Source: UBA7672 sp964529555 (GTDB taxonomy: Bacteria; Pseudomonadota; Alphaproteobacteria; Caulobacterales; Hyphomonadaceae). Taken from it: 11,755 nucleotides of DNA. The first letter of the stretch is position 1, and every line of letters begins with the position of its first letter. Of the stretch, positions 5,692-11,755 are shown piece after piece. The translations under genes were made by a program, and so were the position numbers. Below the pieces are notes generated by a model, which saw nothing but the letters and a program-made list of their open reading frames with translations, did not search any database and was not told the DNA's origin. The stretch is from contig CAZGWV010000106.1 of NCBI GenBank assembly GCA_964529555.1, forward strand, positions 1 through 11,755, written 5' to 3'.

Positions 5692-8600
5692 TCAGTGGAA
5701 GTCGCGCGACTTCGGAAGTATCCGCACATCGCGCGGATGACGGAACAGGCCGTCCGGCCCCGTGATTTCTGGCGCAGTGGGTCCGCGCGGATACTGGGGA
5801 GGCCTGATCTCGCCGGCGTGCATCGGTTCGATCTCCGGCACATGATCCTCTGACAGGCGAGAAAGCTCGCCGCTGCGGTTGAACACGCGCGCGCCCATCA
5901 GGTGGGTGACGCCTTCCTTGCTCTTCTGCACCCTGCCCTCGATCACCAACAGCTTCGCACCCATCACTTCCGCACGGAACCGCTCGAACACCCGCGCCCA
6001 TAACAGCGCATTGGCGATTCCCGTCTCGTCCTCCAGCGTGATGAAGATCGCCTTGCCGTTGCCGGGCCTCTGCCGCACCAGCACGACGCCTGCCGTGCGC
6101 GCCCAGCGCCCGTCGGCGAGCTCGTTTGTCTGCTTGCACGATAGTATCCGTTCCGGCGCGAACACCGGCCGCAGGATCTTCATCGGATGCGCCTTAAGCG
6201 ACAGGCGCGTTGTCTGATAGTCCGCCGCCACATGCTCGCGCAGGGGCATCTCGGGAAGATGGCTTTCCGGTTCCTCGCCCAGTTCACGCGCCCGCGCGGC
6301 GGCAAACAGCGGCAGCAGGTCGTCATCCGGCAGGCGGCGCACATCCCACATCGCTTCGCGCCTGTCCTGTTCAAGCGAACGGAACGCATCCGCGTCTGCC
6401 AGCCTTCGCAACATTGGCGTCGAAACCCGCCCACGCTCGCGCATGTCCTGCACGCTCGTATATCTCGCGCCTCGCCGCGCAACGAGGTTCGCGGCATCAT
6501 CCTCCCGCATCCACTCCACCTGCCGGAACCCCAGCCTTAACGCGAACGTTCCATCTTCCCGCCGCTCCAGCGTGTTGTCGTAATGACTAAAGTTCACATC
6601 GACAGGCCGGACTTCGACGCCCCCTTTCTCCTGCGCATCGCGCACCAGCTGCGCCGGCGCATAGAACCCCATCGGCTGCGAATTCAGCAGCGCACACGTA
6701 AATGCCGCCGGATGATGGCGCTTCAGCCATGAAGACACATAGACCAACTGCGCAAACGCCGCTGCATGGCTTTCGGGGAAGCCGTAAGACCCAAACCCCT
6801 TGATCTGTTCGAAACAGCGCTGTGCAAAGTCGCGTTCGTAACCACGCGCAACCATGCCTTCCACCATACGCGCCTCGAACTTGTGCATGGCGCCGACATT
6901 GCGAAACGTCGCCATGGCGCGACGCAGGCCATTTGCCTCTTCCGATGAGAATTCCGCCGCCACCATCGCAAGCTTCATCGCCTGCTCCTGGAACAGCGGA
7001 ACGCCGAGCGTCTTGTTCAGCACCATGTACAGCTCGTCGGGATGTCCATGCCTGGGCGATGGCGAGGGAAAAACGACATCTTCCTCCCCATTCCGGCGCT
7101 TGAGATATGGATGCACCATATTGCCCTGGATCGGGCCGGGGCGAACGATCGCCACCTCAATCACGAGATCATACATCTCGCGCGGCTTCATGCGCGGCAG
7201 CATGTTGATCTGCGCGCGGCTCTCCACCTGGAAGACGCCGATCGAATCTCCCTTGCACAGCATGTCGTAGACAACCGGGTCCTCCGGCGGAAAATCCCGC
7301 AAGCCCAACCGCGGACCGCCATGCCGATAGAGAAGATCGCGCGCCTTGCGGATGCAGGTGAGCATGCCGAGCGCCAGCACATCGACCTTCATCAGCTTCA
7401 ATGCGTCTATGTCGTCCTTGTCCCATTCGATGAACGTCCGGTCATCCATCGCGGCATTACCGATGGGCACGAGCTCATCCAGCCTGCCCTGCGTCAGAAC
7501 GAAGCCGCCGACATGCTGCGACAGGTGACGCGGGAACCCCTGCAGTCGGCTGGCGAAACTCAAGGCGCGATGAAACACCGGATTGTCTGGATCAAGCCCC
7601 GCCTGCCGCAATTGCCGCGCAGCAGGAGCCGGCCCCCAGCTGCCCCACACCAGACCCGAAAGCTGTGCAGTCGTATCGTCAGTAAGGCCGAACACCTTCC
7701 CCACCTCGCGCATGGCGCTCCGCGGGCGATAGTGGATCACCGTCGCGGCGATACCCGCGCGATGGCGGCCATAACGCCGATACATGTGCTGGATGATCTC
7801 CTCGCGCCGCTCATGTTCGAAGTCGATGTCGATATCGGGCGGTTCATCCCGTTCTTTCGACAGGAAGCGCTCGAACAGTACATCGAACGTGGCCGGGTTC
7901 ACCGAGGTGATGCCGAGCACATAGCAGACCGCCGAGTTGGCCGCCGATCCGCGCCCCTGACAGAGAATGCCCTTGTCTTCGGCAACCCGCACCAGATCGA
8001 AGATGGTAAGGAAATATTGCGCGATCCCCTTCGCCTCGATGTAGGCAAGCTCACGTCGCAACAGACGCTTCACCTTTTTCGGAATTCGCCATCCGTACCT
8101 GATCCCGGCGTGGAACCACACGCGCCTTTTCAGATACTGATGCGCGGTCATGCCCGGCGGCACGGGCTCCTGCGGGTATTCGTATTTCAGCTGATCGAGA
8201 TCGAAATCGATCAGCCCGAGCAAAACTTGCGTCTCCGCCATCGCTTCAGGCGCCGCGCGGAACAATCGCGCCATTTCCGCAGGAGACTTGAGATGCCGTT
8301 CGGCGTTCACCTCAAGCAACCGCCCCGCGGCTTCGAGCGTCACGCCTTCACGGATACAACACATCACGTCCTGCAGATCGCGTTGTCCCGCATTGTGATA
8401 GAGCGCGTCGTTTGTCGCGATCAAGCGGACGCCCGCGCCTGCCGCGATATGCTTCAGCCTCTCCAGCCGTCGCGTATCATCGCCGCGCCGATGCATGGAA
8501 ACGCCAAGCCATGTCGGAACACGGTCACGCAAGCGTGGCAGCAAGCCGGCGAGTCCGGCCTCATCCGCTCCTGGAATGACGATCAGCAGCAAATCCTGCG

Positions 8601-9102
8601 CGAAAGACAGCAGATCGTCGAGAACAAGACGGCACTCGCCCTTGATGGCGCGCGCCTCGCCCGGCGGCGCTCGCATGTTGCCCAGGGTCAGAAGCCGGCA
8701 CAGTCGCCCCCATCCGGCCCGGTTGGCGGGATAAACAACGATGTCAGGCGTGCCATCGACGAAAGCCAATCTGGCGCCAACGCACAGCTTGAATGTTCTG
8801 GCGTGCGTCAACAATTCGGGTTTTTCCGCCTTCAGCTTCTCCTGATCGGGATGGTCGACCCATGCCGTTTCGCCGGGCGAACCTCCCTCCCTCACCTTGC
8901 TGGGGACCGGCTGACCATCCTTTCGTATCTGCTTGAGAGCGATCCATGCCCGAACCACGCCTGCAACCGTGTTCCGATCAGCTATACCTATGCCTTCGTG
9001 ACCGAGGCGAAGGGCTTCCAGCACCATGTCCTGGCCGGCGGATGCGCCGCGCAGGAAAGAGAAGTTGGTGGCGGCCGCCATCTCTGCATAAGGCGCGCTC
9101 AT
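5692..9102 (-). CDS. dnaE2: error-prone DNA polymerase DnaE2 (C-family, SOS mutagenesis)
   Basis: Catalytic polymerase of the ImuA-ImuB-DnaE2 translesion synthesis system; 1136 aa. Domains: PHP (about 1-290, beginning MSAPYAEMAAATNFSFLRGA), polymerase core (about 300-800) with GRGSAANS (383-390), the catalytic PDIDIDF (422-428) carrying two metal-binding aspartates, and KVDVLALG (572-579) with the third. GFGSYGFPESHAAAFA lies in the fingers (769-784). A helix-hairpin-helix region (about 865-920) and an OB fold (about 1000-1080) follow. It ends RHPRDVRILPKSRDFH, the DnaE2-type C-terminus. The start ATG at 9102 overlaps the imuB stop (ATGA); the open frame continues upstream but only as a shadow of imuB. 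Residues about 58-104 form an apparent insertion between RAW.AL and FKLCVGARL. The gene is probably induced from the LexA-controlled promoter before imuA. A 721-codon opposite-strand frame over this gene is a shadow. Confidence 0.97.
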   Translation of the reverse strand: MSAPYAEMAAATNFSFLRGASAGQDMVLEALRLGHEGIGIADRNTVAGVVRAWIALKQIRKDGQPVPSKVREGGSPGETAWVDHPDQEKLKAEKPELLTHARTFKLCVGARLAFVDGTPDIVVYPANRAGWGRLCRLLTLGNMRAPPGEARAIKGECRLVLDDLLSFAQDLLLIVIPGADEAGLAGLLPRLRDRVPTWLGVSMHRRGDDTRRLERLKHIAAGAGVRLIATNDALYHNAGQRDLQDVMCCIREGVTLEAAGRLLEVNAERHLKSPAEMARLFRAAPEAMAETQVLLGLIDFDLDQLKYEYPQEPVPPGMTAHQYLKRRVWFHAGIRYGWRIPKKVKRLLRRELAYIEAKGIAQYFLTIFDLVRVAEDKGILCQGRGSAANSAVCYVLGITSVNPATFDVLFERFLSKERDEPPDIDIDFEHERREEIIQHMYRRYGRHRAGIAATVIHYRPRSAMREVGKVFGLTDDTTAQLSGLVWGSWGPAPAARQLRQAGLDPDNPVFHRALSFASRLQGFPRHLSQHVGGFVLTQGRLDELVPIGNAAMDDRTFIEWDKDDIDALKLMKVDVLALGMLTCIRKARDLLYRHGGPRLGLRDFPPEDPVVYDMLCKGDSIGVFQVESRAQINMLPRMKPREMYDLVIEVAIVRPGPIQGNMVHPYLKRRNGEEDVVFPSPSPRHGHPDELYMVLNKTLGVPLFQEQAMKLAMVAAEFSSEEANGLRRAMATFRNVGAMHKFEARMVEGMVARGYERDFAQRCFEQIKGFGSYGFPESHAAAFAQLVYVSSWLKRHHPAAFTCALLNSQPMGFYAPAQLVRDAQEKGGVEVRPVDVNFSHYDNTLERREDGTFALRLGFRQVEWMREDDAANLVARRGARYTSVQDMRERGRVSTPMLRRLADADAFRSLEQDRREAMWDVRRLPDDDLLPLFAAARARELGEEPESHLPEMPLREHVAADYQTTRLSLKAHPMKILRPVFAPERILSCKQTNELADGRWARTAGVVLVRQRPGNGKAIFITLEDETGIANALLWARVFERFRAEVMGAKLLVIEGRVQKSKEGVTHLMGARVFNRSGELSRLSEDHVPEIEPMHAGEIRPPQYPRGPTAPEITGPDGLFRHPRDVRILPKSRDFH
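5698..5713. repeat. 16-bp perfect palindrome at the 3' end of dnaE2
   Basis: GAAGTCGCGCGACTTC is fully self-complementary and lies within the last codons of dnaE2 (encoding KSRDF), 3 nt before its stop, and 23 nt after the cytochrome stop on the other strand. It has no T-run on either side. Because the encoded SRDFH end is conserved in DnaE2 proteins, coding constraint may explain much of it. Confidence 0.4.
8791..8931 (-). other. apparent in-frame insertion within the DnaE2 PHP domain
   Basis: This stretch encodes DnaE2 residues about 58-104. In DnaE2 proteins I recall, the strand RLxVGARL follows within about 10 residues after the VVRA helix, whereas here about 45 extra residues intervene. 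They are polar and rich in Pro, Gly, Lys and Glu (PSKVREGGSPGETAW), unlike the flanks. At DNA level the stretch holds an 8-bp inverted repeat (GGATGGTC 8849-8856 and GACCATCC 8913-8920) enclosing a near-perfect hairpin TTCGCCGGGCGAA (8869-8881). This resembles a small palindromic element captured in frame, but it may simply be a variable loop. Confidence 0.45.
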
Positions 9103-9772
9103 GCGAACGCTCCATGCAGGAACCAGCTGGGCGGGGGGAGCCCTGTTCCGTATTCGCCGACGCGGAACAGCCAGAAGCGGCGGCCTTGTGCATCTTCCAC
9201 GCGGTAATAGTCGCGCGCCTCTCCGGCATTCTCGCGCCACCATTCGGGTGCGATCCGCTCGGGGCCTTCGTACGCGACGACGCGATGCTCGATGCGGCGC
9301 CAGCGAAAGGCGCGCGGCGGTCCATCTGGAACTTCGGCGAGCGCAATCATCACCGGCTGAGGCGGATCGAACACCCGCGGCGGGCGCAGCGGAGGCTCGC
9401 CTTCGCGTAGTGCGGGCCATGACAGAGAGCGCCCAGCTTCCTGCATCACCGGCACGGCGCGGGCTGCGCGATCCGGGTCGTGCGTATCCCCCGCAACGAA
9501 GCGCAGCACACGTTCCGGGCCGAAGCGTGTGGACAGACGGTCGGCAAGATCGGCTACCTCGCCGGCTTCAACCGCCCGTCTATCGAGGCCAGGCTGCACC
9601 GGATCGAGCGCGACGGCGCCCAAGACATGCAGCCTTATCATGTCGAAACCGAATCCCGGATCGAGCGGATCGGTAAGGACACCCATCCGCTCGCGGAACA
9701 ATCGCAGCACGACAGCCGCATCGCGCACGGGTCTTCCCGTCTCCACCTGCAGGCGGCGCACCGCTCCGTCGG
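9099..9772 (-). CDS. imuB: ImuB, C-terminal part (truncated at its 5' end by the assembly gap)
   Basis: The C-terminal 223 residues of the Y-family-like protein ImuB. The first codons after the gap read DGAVRRLQVETGRPVRD, followed by LRLFRERM and DPLDPGFGFDMIRL, a conserved ImuB little-finger-type region. The C-terminal domain follows (PPQPVMIALAEVPDGPPRAF, WRRIEHRVVAYEGPERI, WWRENAGEARDYYRVED, WLFRVGEYG, WFLHGAFA). That WWR...RDYYRVE...WLFR pattern is typical of ImuB tails. The stop TGA overlaps the dnaE2 ATG, so the two are translationally coupled. The gene is not necessarily broken in the organism; the interruption is the run of N. ImuB bridges the beta clamp, ImuA and DnaE2. Confidence 0.92.
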
Positions 9773-9872
9773 NNNNNNNNNNNNNNNNNNNNNNNNNNNN
9801 NNNNNNNNNNNNNNNNNNNNNNNNNNNNNNNNNNNNNNNNNNNNNNNNNNNNNNNNNNNNNNNNNNNNNNNN
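9773..9872. other. assembly gap of 100 N inside imuB
   Basis: Exactly 100 undetermined bases, a usual placeholder for a gap of unknown size. The left part of imuB ends with 2 nt of a codon and the right part begins with 2 nt of a codon, so an intact gene needs a gap length of 3n+2, whereas 100 is 3n+1. The 440 residues seen compared with about 500 for usual ImuB suggest roughly 60-90 missing residues (about 180-270 nt). Confidence 0.97.
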
Positions 9873-10525
9873 CGGTCGGCCAGCGCCCCGATCGTCTTCA
9901 ATCCTGCGCGCGAAATCGCCAGCGTATCCTGCGCACTGAGCCCCAGCGCGACGACAGGCAGGCCGCTCACCGCCGCCGCATCCCCACCCGGCGCTACAAT
10001 CGCAACGCGTCCGAACCGCGCCAACGCCCGCGCCGTATCCGCCGCCCCCGCAATCACCGTGCGCACCGAAACGCCCGCCCGCCGAAAACGCAGCGACACG
10101 GCGCGCCGCAACGCCGCTTCATCGCCGAACAGATGAATGCACCCCGTTATATCCAGCAGCAGCCCATCGGGCGCATCGACTGCAACGATGGGCGTCACGC
10201 GGTCGCAATCTTCCCCCATGGCGTCCAGCAGGGCTGCGTCGGCCTGGCGGTCCATCTCTTCGACCCACAGCTGCGGAATGCGCGCACGCGCATCGGCGAG
10301 CGTAAGCCCCGGCATCAGTCCCGCACGCCGCGCATTGCGGCTGACAGCGGCAAGACAGCTTGCGCCCTTCACCTTCTCGACCAGCACAAGCGGCAGCGTC
10401 TCTTCCCGAGACTGGGCGGCAGACTTATCCCGCGTGCCTGCGAATCTGCTCCTCAGAATGCGGTCCGCCGGAAGATACGGGAACCACGCCGCCAGATAGC
10501 GGCGATTCACGTTGCCCCGATACAT
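9873..10525 (-). CDS. imuB: ImuB, N-terminal part (truncated at its 3' end by the assembly gap)
   Basis: About 217 residues of the Y-family polymerase-like SOS mutagenesis protein ImuB. It begins with RRYLAAWFPYLPADRI, the ImuB version of the first polymerase strand, in which the catalytic Asp of true Y-family polymerases is absent. LVLVEKVKGASCLAAVSRNA and GLMPGLTLADARA follow. Then comes DGLLLDITGCIHLFG, where active polymerases have an Asp-Glu pair; so ImuB is expected to be catalytically inactive. The tail SRAGLKTIGALAD enters the helix-hairpin-helix part and stops at the gap. Start is uncertain: ATG 10525 is used here, GTG 10510 would begin right at NRRYLAAW, and ATG 10561 has a plausible TGGA upstream. 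All give an overlap of about 86-137 nt with the end of imuA in another frame. Confidence 0.93.
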
Positions 10526-11240
10526 CCTTGCAAAATCGGGCTGGACTGAAGCTGCGGACATCACGGTTCCATTCCACGATCCAGCTGCGTCCGGCGCCTC
10601 CCGCACGGTCCCGCATCAGGCTGACTTCAAAGGCCGGATGCCCCGGCGCATCCGCTTCAAGAGGCGCAGACGCCGCCGCCTTCACACGCCATCGCGTCGC
10701 CGCCGCGCTTGGCAGCGGAGTTCCCCCCGCGCGCAGCATGAACACCGGCGCGCCCGACCGCCCGGCCGCCAGCATCAGCCGCCGCGAGGCCACAAGATCG
10801 AGCGTCTTGGGATTCCCCCACGGCTCGATGATCACAGCGCCCAGCGGCGGACATCGCGCCGCCTCTTCGCCCGCGCGCAGCACGCCGGGCCCATCGCGCG
10901 CCTTCACGAGGATCAGCCGATCGGGCGACAGGCCAAGCTCGGCAAGGCCGGGCGCATGGATCTCGCCAAGCTCCAGCCCGACGAAATCCTGGCGCACCCA
11001 CACCACGGGCGCGGCCGGCGCCGCGCGCAGCGCCAGCCCGATCACGAAAGCCGCCGCCGACGCCTCGTCCAGCACGCCGCCCGCGAACACCTCATGCATC
11101 GCCCCGCGCGCAAGCCCGCCGCCGATGCTGTCATCGAGACTAGCGACGCCGGTCGAAAAGCGCGCCGAGGCAACCGCCGAAGACCCCCGCTCGAGCCGCG
11201 CCACCTCCCGCCTCAAGACTTCCAGCTCAACCCTCTGCAC
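10425..11240 (-). CDS. imuA: ImuA, RecA-like SOS mutagenesis accessory protein
   Basis: First gene of the imuA-imuB-dnaE2 cassette; 271 aa. ImuA is related to RecA and SulA and is needed with ImuB for DnaE2-dependent induced mutagenesis. Visible features: an N-terminal helix (VELEVLRREVARLE), FSTGVASLDDSIGGGLARGAMHEVF at the position of the RecA core start, VVWVRQDFVGLELGEIHAPGL, LILVKARDG, AVIIEPWGNP, LVASRRLMLAAGRSGAPVFMLRAG, and WIVEWNRD near the end. The glycine-rich segment lacks a Lys-Thr/Ser P-loop, so ATP binding of the RecA type is doubtful. The start is a GTG with AGGA (11249-11252 complement) 8 nt upstream, lying 20 nt behind a LexA box. The C-terminal part overlaps the imuB start by about 100 nt. 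Confidence 0.93.
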   Translation of the reverse strand: MQRVELEVLRREVARLERGSSAVASARFSTGVASLDDSIGGGLARGAMHEVFAGGVLDEASAAAFVIGLALRAAPAAPVVWVRQDFVGLELGEIHAPGLAELGLSPDRLILVKARDGPGVLRAGEEAARCPPLGAVIIEPWGNPKTLDLVASRRLMLAAGRSGAPVFMLRAGGTPLPSAAATRWRVKAAASAPLEADAPGHPAFEVSLMRDRAGGAGRSWIVEWNRDVRSFSPARFCKDVSGQRESPLSGGVVPVSSGGPHSEEQIRRHAG

Positions 11241-11260
11241 GTCGCGCGTCCTGCAAATTT

Positions 11261-11275
11261 GTTCCCTATTTGTTC
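11261..11275 (-). promoter_or_regulatory. LexA (SOS) box, GAAC-N7-GAAC
   Basis: On the minus strand the sequence reads GAACAAATAGGGAAC, two perfect GAAC direct repeats separated by 7 nt, which is the alphaproteobacterial LexA recognition sequence. It ends 20 nt before the imuA start codon and begins 1 nt after the proposed -10 element, so bound LexA would cover the transcription start. DNA damage would then induce the whole imuA-imuB-dnaE2 operon. Confidence 0.92.
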
Positions 11276-11276
11276 C

Positions 11277-11304
11277 AATAAACCCAGCTCCGTTCCAGAG
11301 TCAA
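11277..11304 (-). promoter_or_regulatory. candidate sigma-70 promoter of the imuA-imuB-dnaE2 operon
   Basis: On the minus strand TTGACT (11299-11304, 5 of 6 to TTGACA) is followed by a 16-nt spacer and TTTATT (11277-11282, 4 of 6 to TATAAT). The predicted transcription start falls inside the LexA box. Position and repressor overlap support it; the weak -10 lowers certainty. Confidence 0.6.
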
Positions 11305-11316
11305 ACGGAGTCTGGA
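11288..11316. other. two mutually exclusive inverted repeats overlapping the imuA promoter
   Basis: CTCCGTT (11288-11294) and AACGGAG (11304-11310) form a perfect 7-bp stem with a 9-nt loop. TCCAGA (11294-11299) and TCTGGA (11311-11316) form a second perfect 6-bp stem that shares bases with the first, so only one can form at a time. They lie 64 nt or more downstream of the 50-aa gene and may end its transcript, although no T-run follows. They also overlap the -35 element of the imuA promoter. Confidence 0.4.
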
Positions 11317-11379
11317 ATTGGTAGTGGGTCAGTTTGAAATTGCGCTACGGATCAGGACGGAAAACGAAACCGTCGCGAC

Positions 11380-11532
11380 CTATTTCGGCCAGATGAAGAA
11401 CAGCAACACGCCGAACACCACGACGACGGCAACTGTCGCGCCGATGATCAGCTGGCGCTGTTCCTTCGCCGACATGCCGCCCGAGGATCGCCTCACGGCG
11501 GCGGCTTTGCGTCTGTCCTTGCGATTAGCCAT
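11380..11532 (-). CDS. 50-aa single-helix membrane protein, function unknown
   Basis: A short gene reading MANRKDRRKAAAVRRS at its start, then SGGMSAKEQRQ, and ending in one strongly hydrophobic helix (about residues 28-47: LIIGATVAVVVVFGVLLFFI) followed by WPK. The basic N-terminus and C-terminal helix predict a tail-anchored inner-membrane protein with the N-terminus in the cytoplasm. Start ATG has a GAGGGG about 7 nt upstream. It lies between the SOS operon (140 nt downstream, same strand) and another membrane protein gene (99 nt upstream). No family recognised. The opposite-strand 91-codon frame here has no such organisation and is rejected. Confidence 0.72.
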   Translation of the reverse strand: MANRKDRRKAAAVRRSSGGMSAKEQRQLIIGATVAVVVVFGVLLFFIWPK

Positions 11533-11550
11533 GCCCTGCCCCTCAAACAG

Positions 11551-11568
11551 CCGCCCCGCGAAGGGCGG
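11551..11568. terminator. GC-rich hairpin, possible terminator of the right-edge gene
   Basis: CCGCCC (11551-11556) and GGGCGG (11563-11568) form a 6-bp stem with a 6-nt CGCGAA loop, 63 nt beyond the stop of the right-edge gene and just before the ribosome site of the 50-aa gene. On the minus strand it is followed by CTGTTTG, a poor T-run, so terminator function is uncertain; it may instead be a leader structure. Confidence 0.35.
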
Positions 11569-11631
11569 GCGCCTTTCCGACAGCCCACGCTAATCCGCAG
11601 AGACGTCCGTGAACAGGGCGCCCCACGGCAT

Positions 11632-11755
11632 CTAGCCGGAGGCAGCGCTCCGATCCGGCCGCATCAGCCATGGCAGGCTGGCGAGCAGGATCGCGAAGCA
11701 AACGATGTGAAGGCCGAAGCCGAACGCGAGCGACTCCATCAGCTTCGGCGCCGCA
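11632..11755 (-). CDS. C-terminal end of an unrecognised membrane protein
   Basis: Only the last 40 codons are inside the window; the start lies beyond the right edge. The readable end is AAPKLMESLAFGFGLHIVCF, then AILLASLPWLMRPDRSAASG and a TAG stop. One hydrophobic helix (about LAFGFGLHIVCFAILLASLPWL) is followed by a short, charged, probably cytoplasmic tail. This looks like the final transmembrane helix of a multi-helix protein such as a transporter, but no motif allows a family call. The frame is supported by a sensible membrane helix and absence of internal stops over its short length. Confidence 0.55.
   Translation of the reverse strand, partial: AAPKLMESLAFGFGLHIVCFAILLASLPWLMRPDRSAASG

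Noticed and set aside
8869..8881. short hairpin TTCGCCGGGCGAA considered as a CRISPR or insertion-sequence end
   Set aside because: Single copy in the window, no spacers, no transposase and no target duplication visible.
7042..9207. 721-codon plus-strand open frame opposite dnaE2
   Set aside because: Composition is that of an antisense shadow, no ribosome site or motif, and the minus strand carries clear DnaE2 domains throughout.
9102..9420. 106-residue N-terminal extension of DnaE2 up to 9420
   Set aside because: The stretch overlaps conserved ImuB tail in another frame and is Arg-rich shadow; the ATG at 9102 gives the regular DnaE2 N-terminus and an ATGA coupling.
11318..11593. 91-codon plus-strand open frame
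   Set aside because: Low-complexity Thr/Ala/Arg composition without ribosome site; the opposite strand holds a better short membrane protein gene.

Overview
The window looks like an alphaproteobacterial chromosome segment from a draft assembly. The base composition is high in GC. An uninterrupted imuA-imuB-dnaE2 cassette order sits behind a direct-repeat GAAC-N7-GAAC LexA box, which is the alphaproteobacterial form. The cbb3 oxidase, hemN and FixK-type regulator grouping also fits this class. The HemN N-terminus and gene order recall sphingomonads and their relatives, but I cannot fix the genus. A run of 100 N at 9773-9872 is a scaffold gap and falls inside imuB.

Left part (1-5674), low-oxygen respiration. 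On the minus strand are the start of ccoO and the complete ccoN, the first two genes of a cbb3-type high-affinity cytochrome oxidase operon. Divergent from them on the plus strand is a small two-helix membrane protein (87 aa) with a WCG...HEHCxGC motif. It is coupled by an ATGA overlap to hemN, the oxygen-independent coproporphyrinogen III oxidase. A palindromic FNR/FixK-type box (1910-1923) lies almost exactly midway between the two divergent start codons and could serve both directions. Next on the plus strand come a MarR-family regulator with a palindrome in its leader, then a Crp/Fnr regulator without the FNR iron-sulfur cysteines but with the FNR-type recognition helix. That regulator is followed closely by a lipid-anchored monohaem cytochrome c. 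The reading I infer is a self-contained microaerobic module: regulator, target box, haem synthesis, terminal oxidase and an electron-carrying cytochrome.

Right part (5692-11240), SOS mutagenesis. All on the minus strand and transcribed right to left: imuA, imuB (split by the N gap) and dnaE2, with overlapping gene ends. A -35/-10 pair and a perfect LexA box lie directly before imuA. ImuA and ImuB are accessory proteins that work with the error-prone polymerase DnaE2 in damage-induced mutagenesis. DnaE2 carries an apparent extra stretch of about 45 residues in its N-terminal PHP domain. The two modules converge with only 17 nt between stop codons.

Right end (11380-11755): a 50-aa single-helix membrane protein and the C-terminus of an unrecognised membrane protein, both on the minus strand.

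Intergenic stretches: 1833-1998 holds the FNR-type box; 3621-3831 holds the MarR-leader palindrome; 4360-4534 holds a hairpin and a 22-bp-spaced direct repeat; 11241-11379 holds the SOS promoter. No rRNA, tRNA, insertion sequence or CRISPR array was seen.
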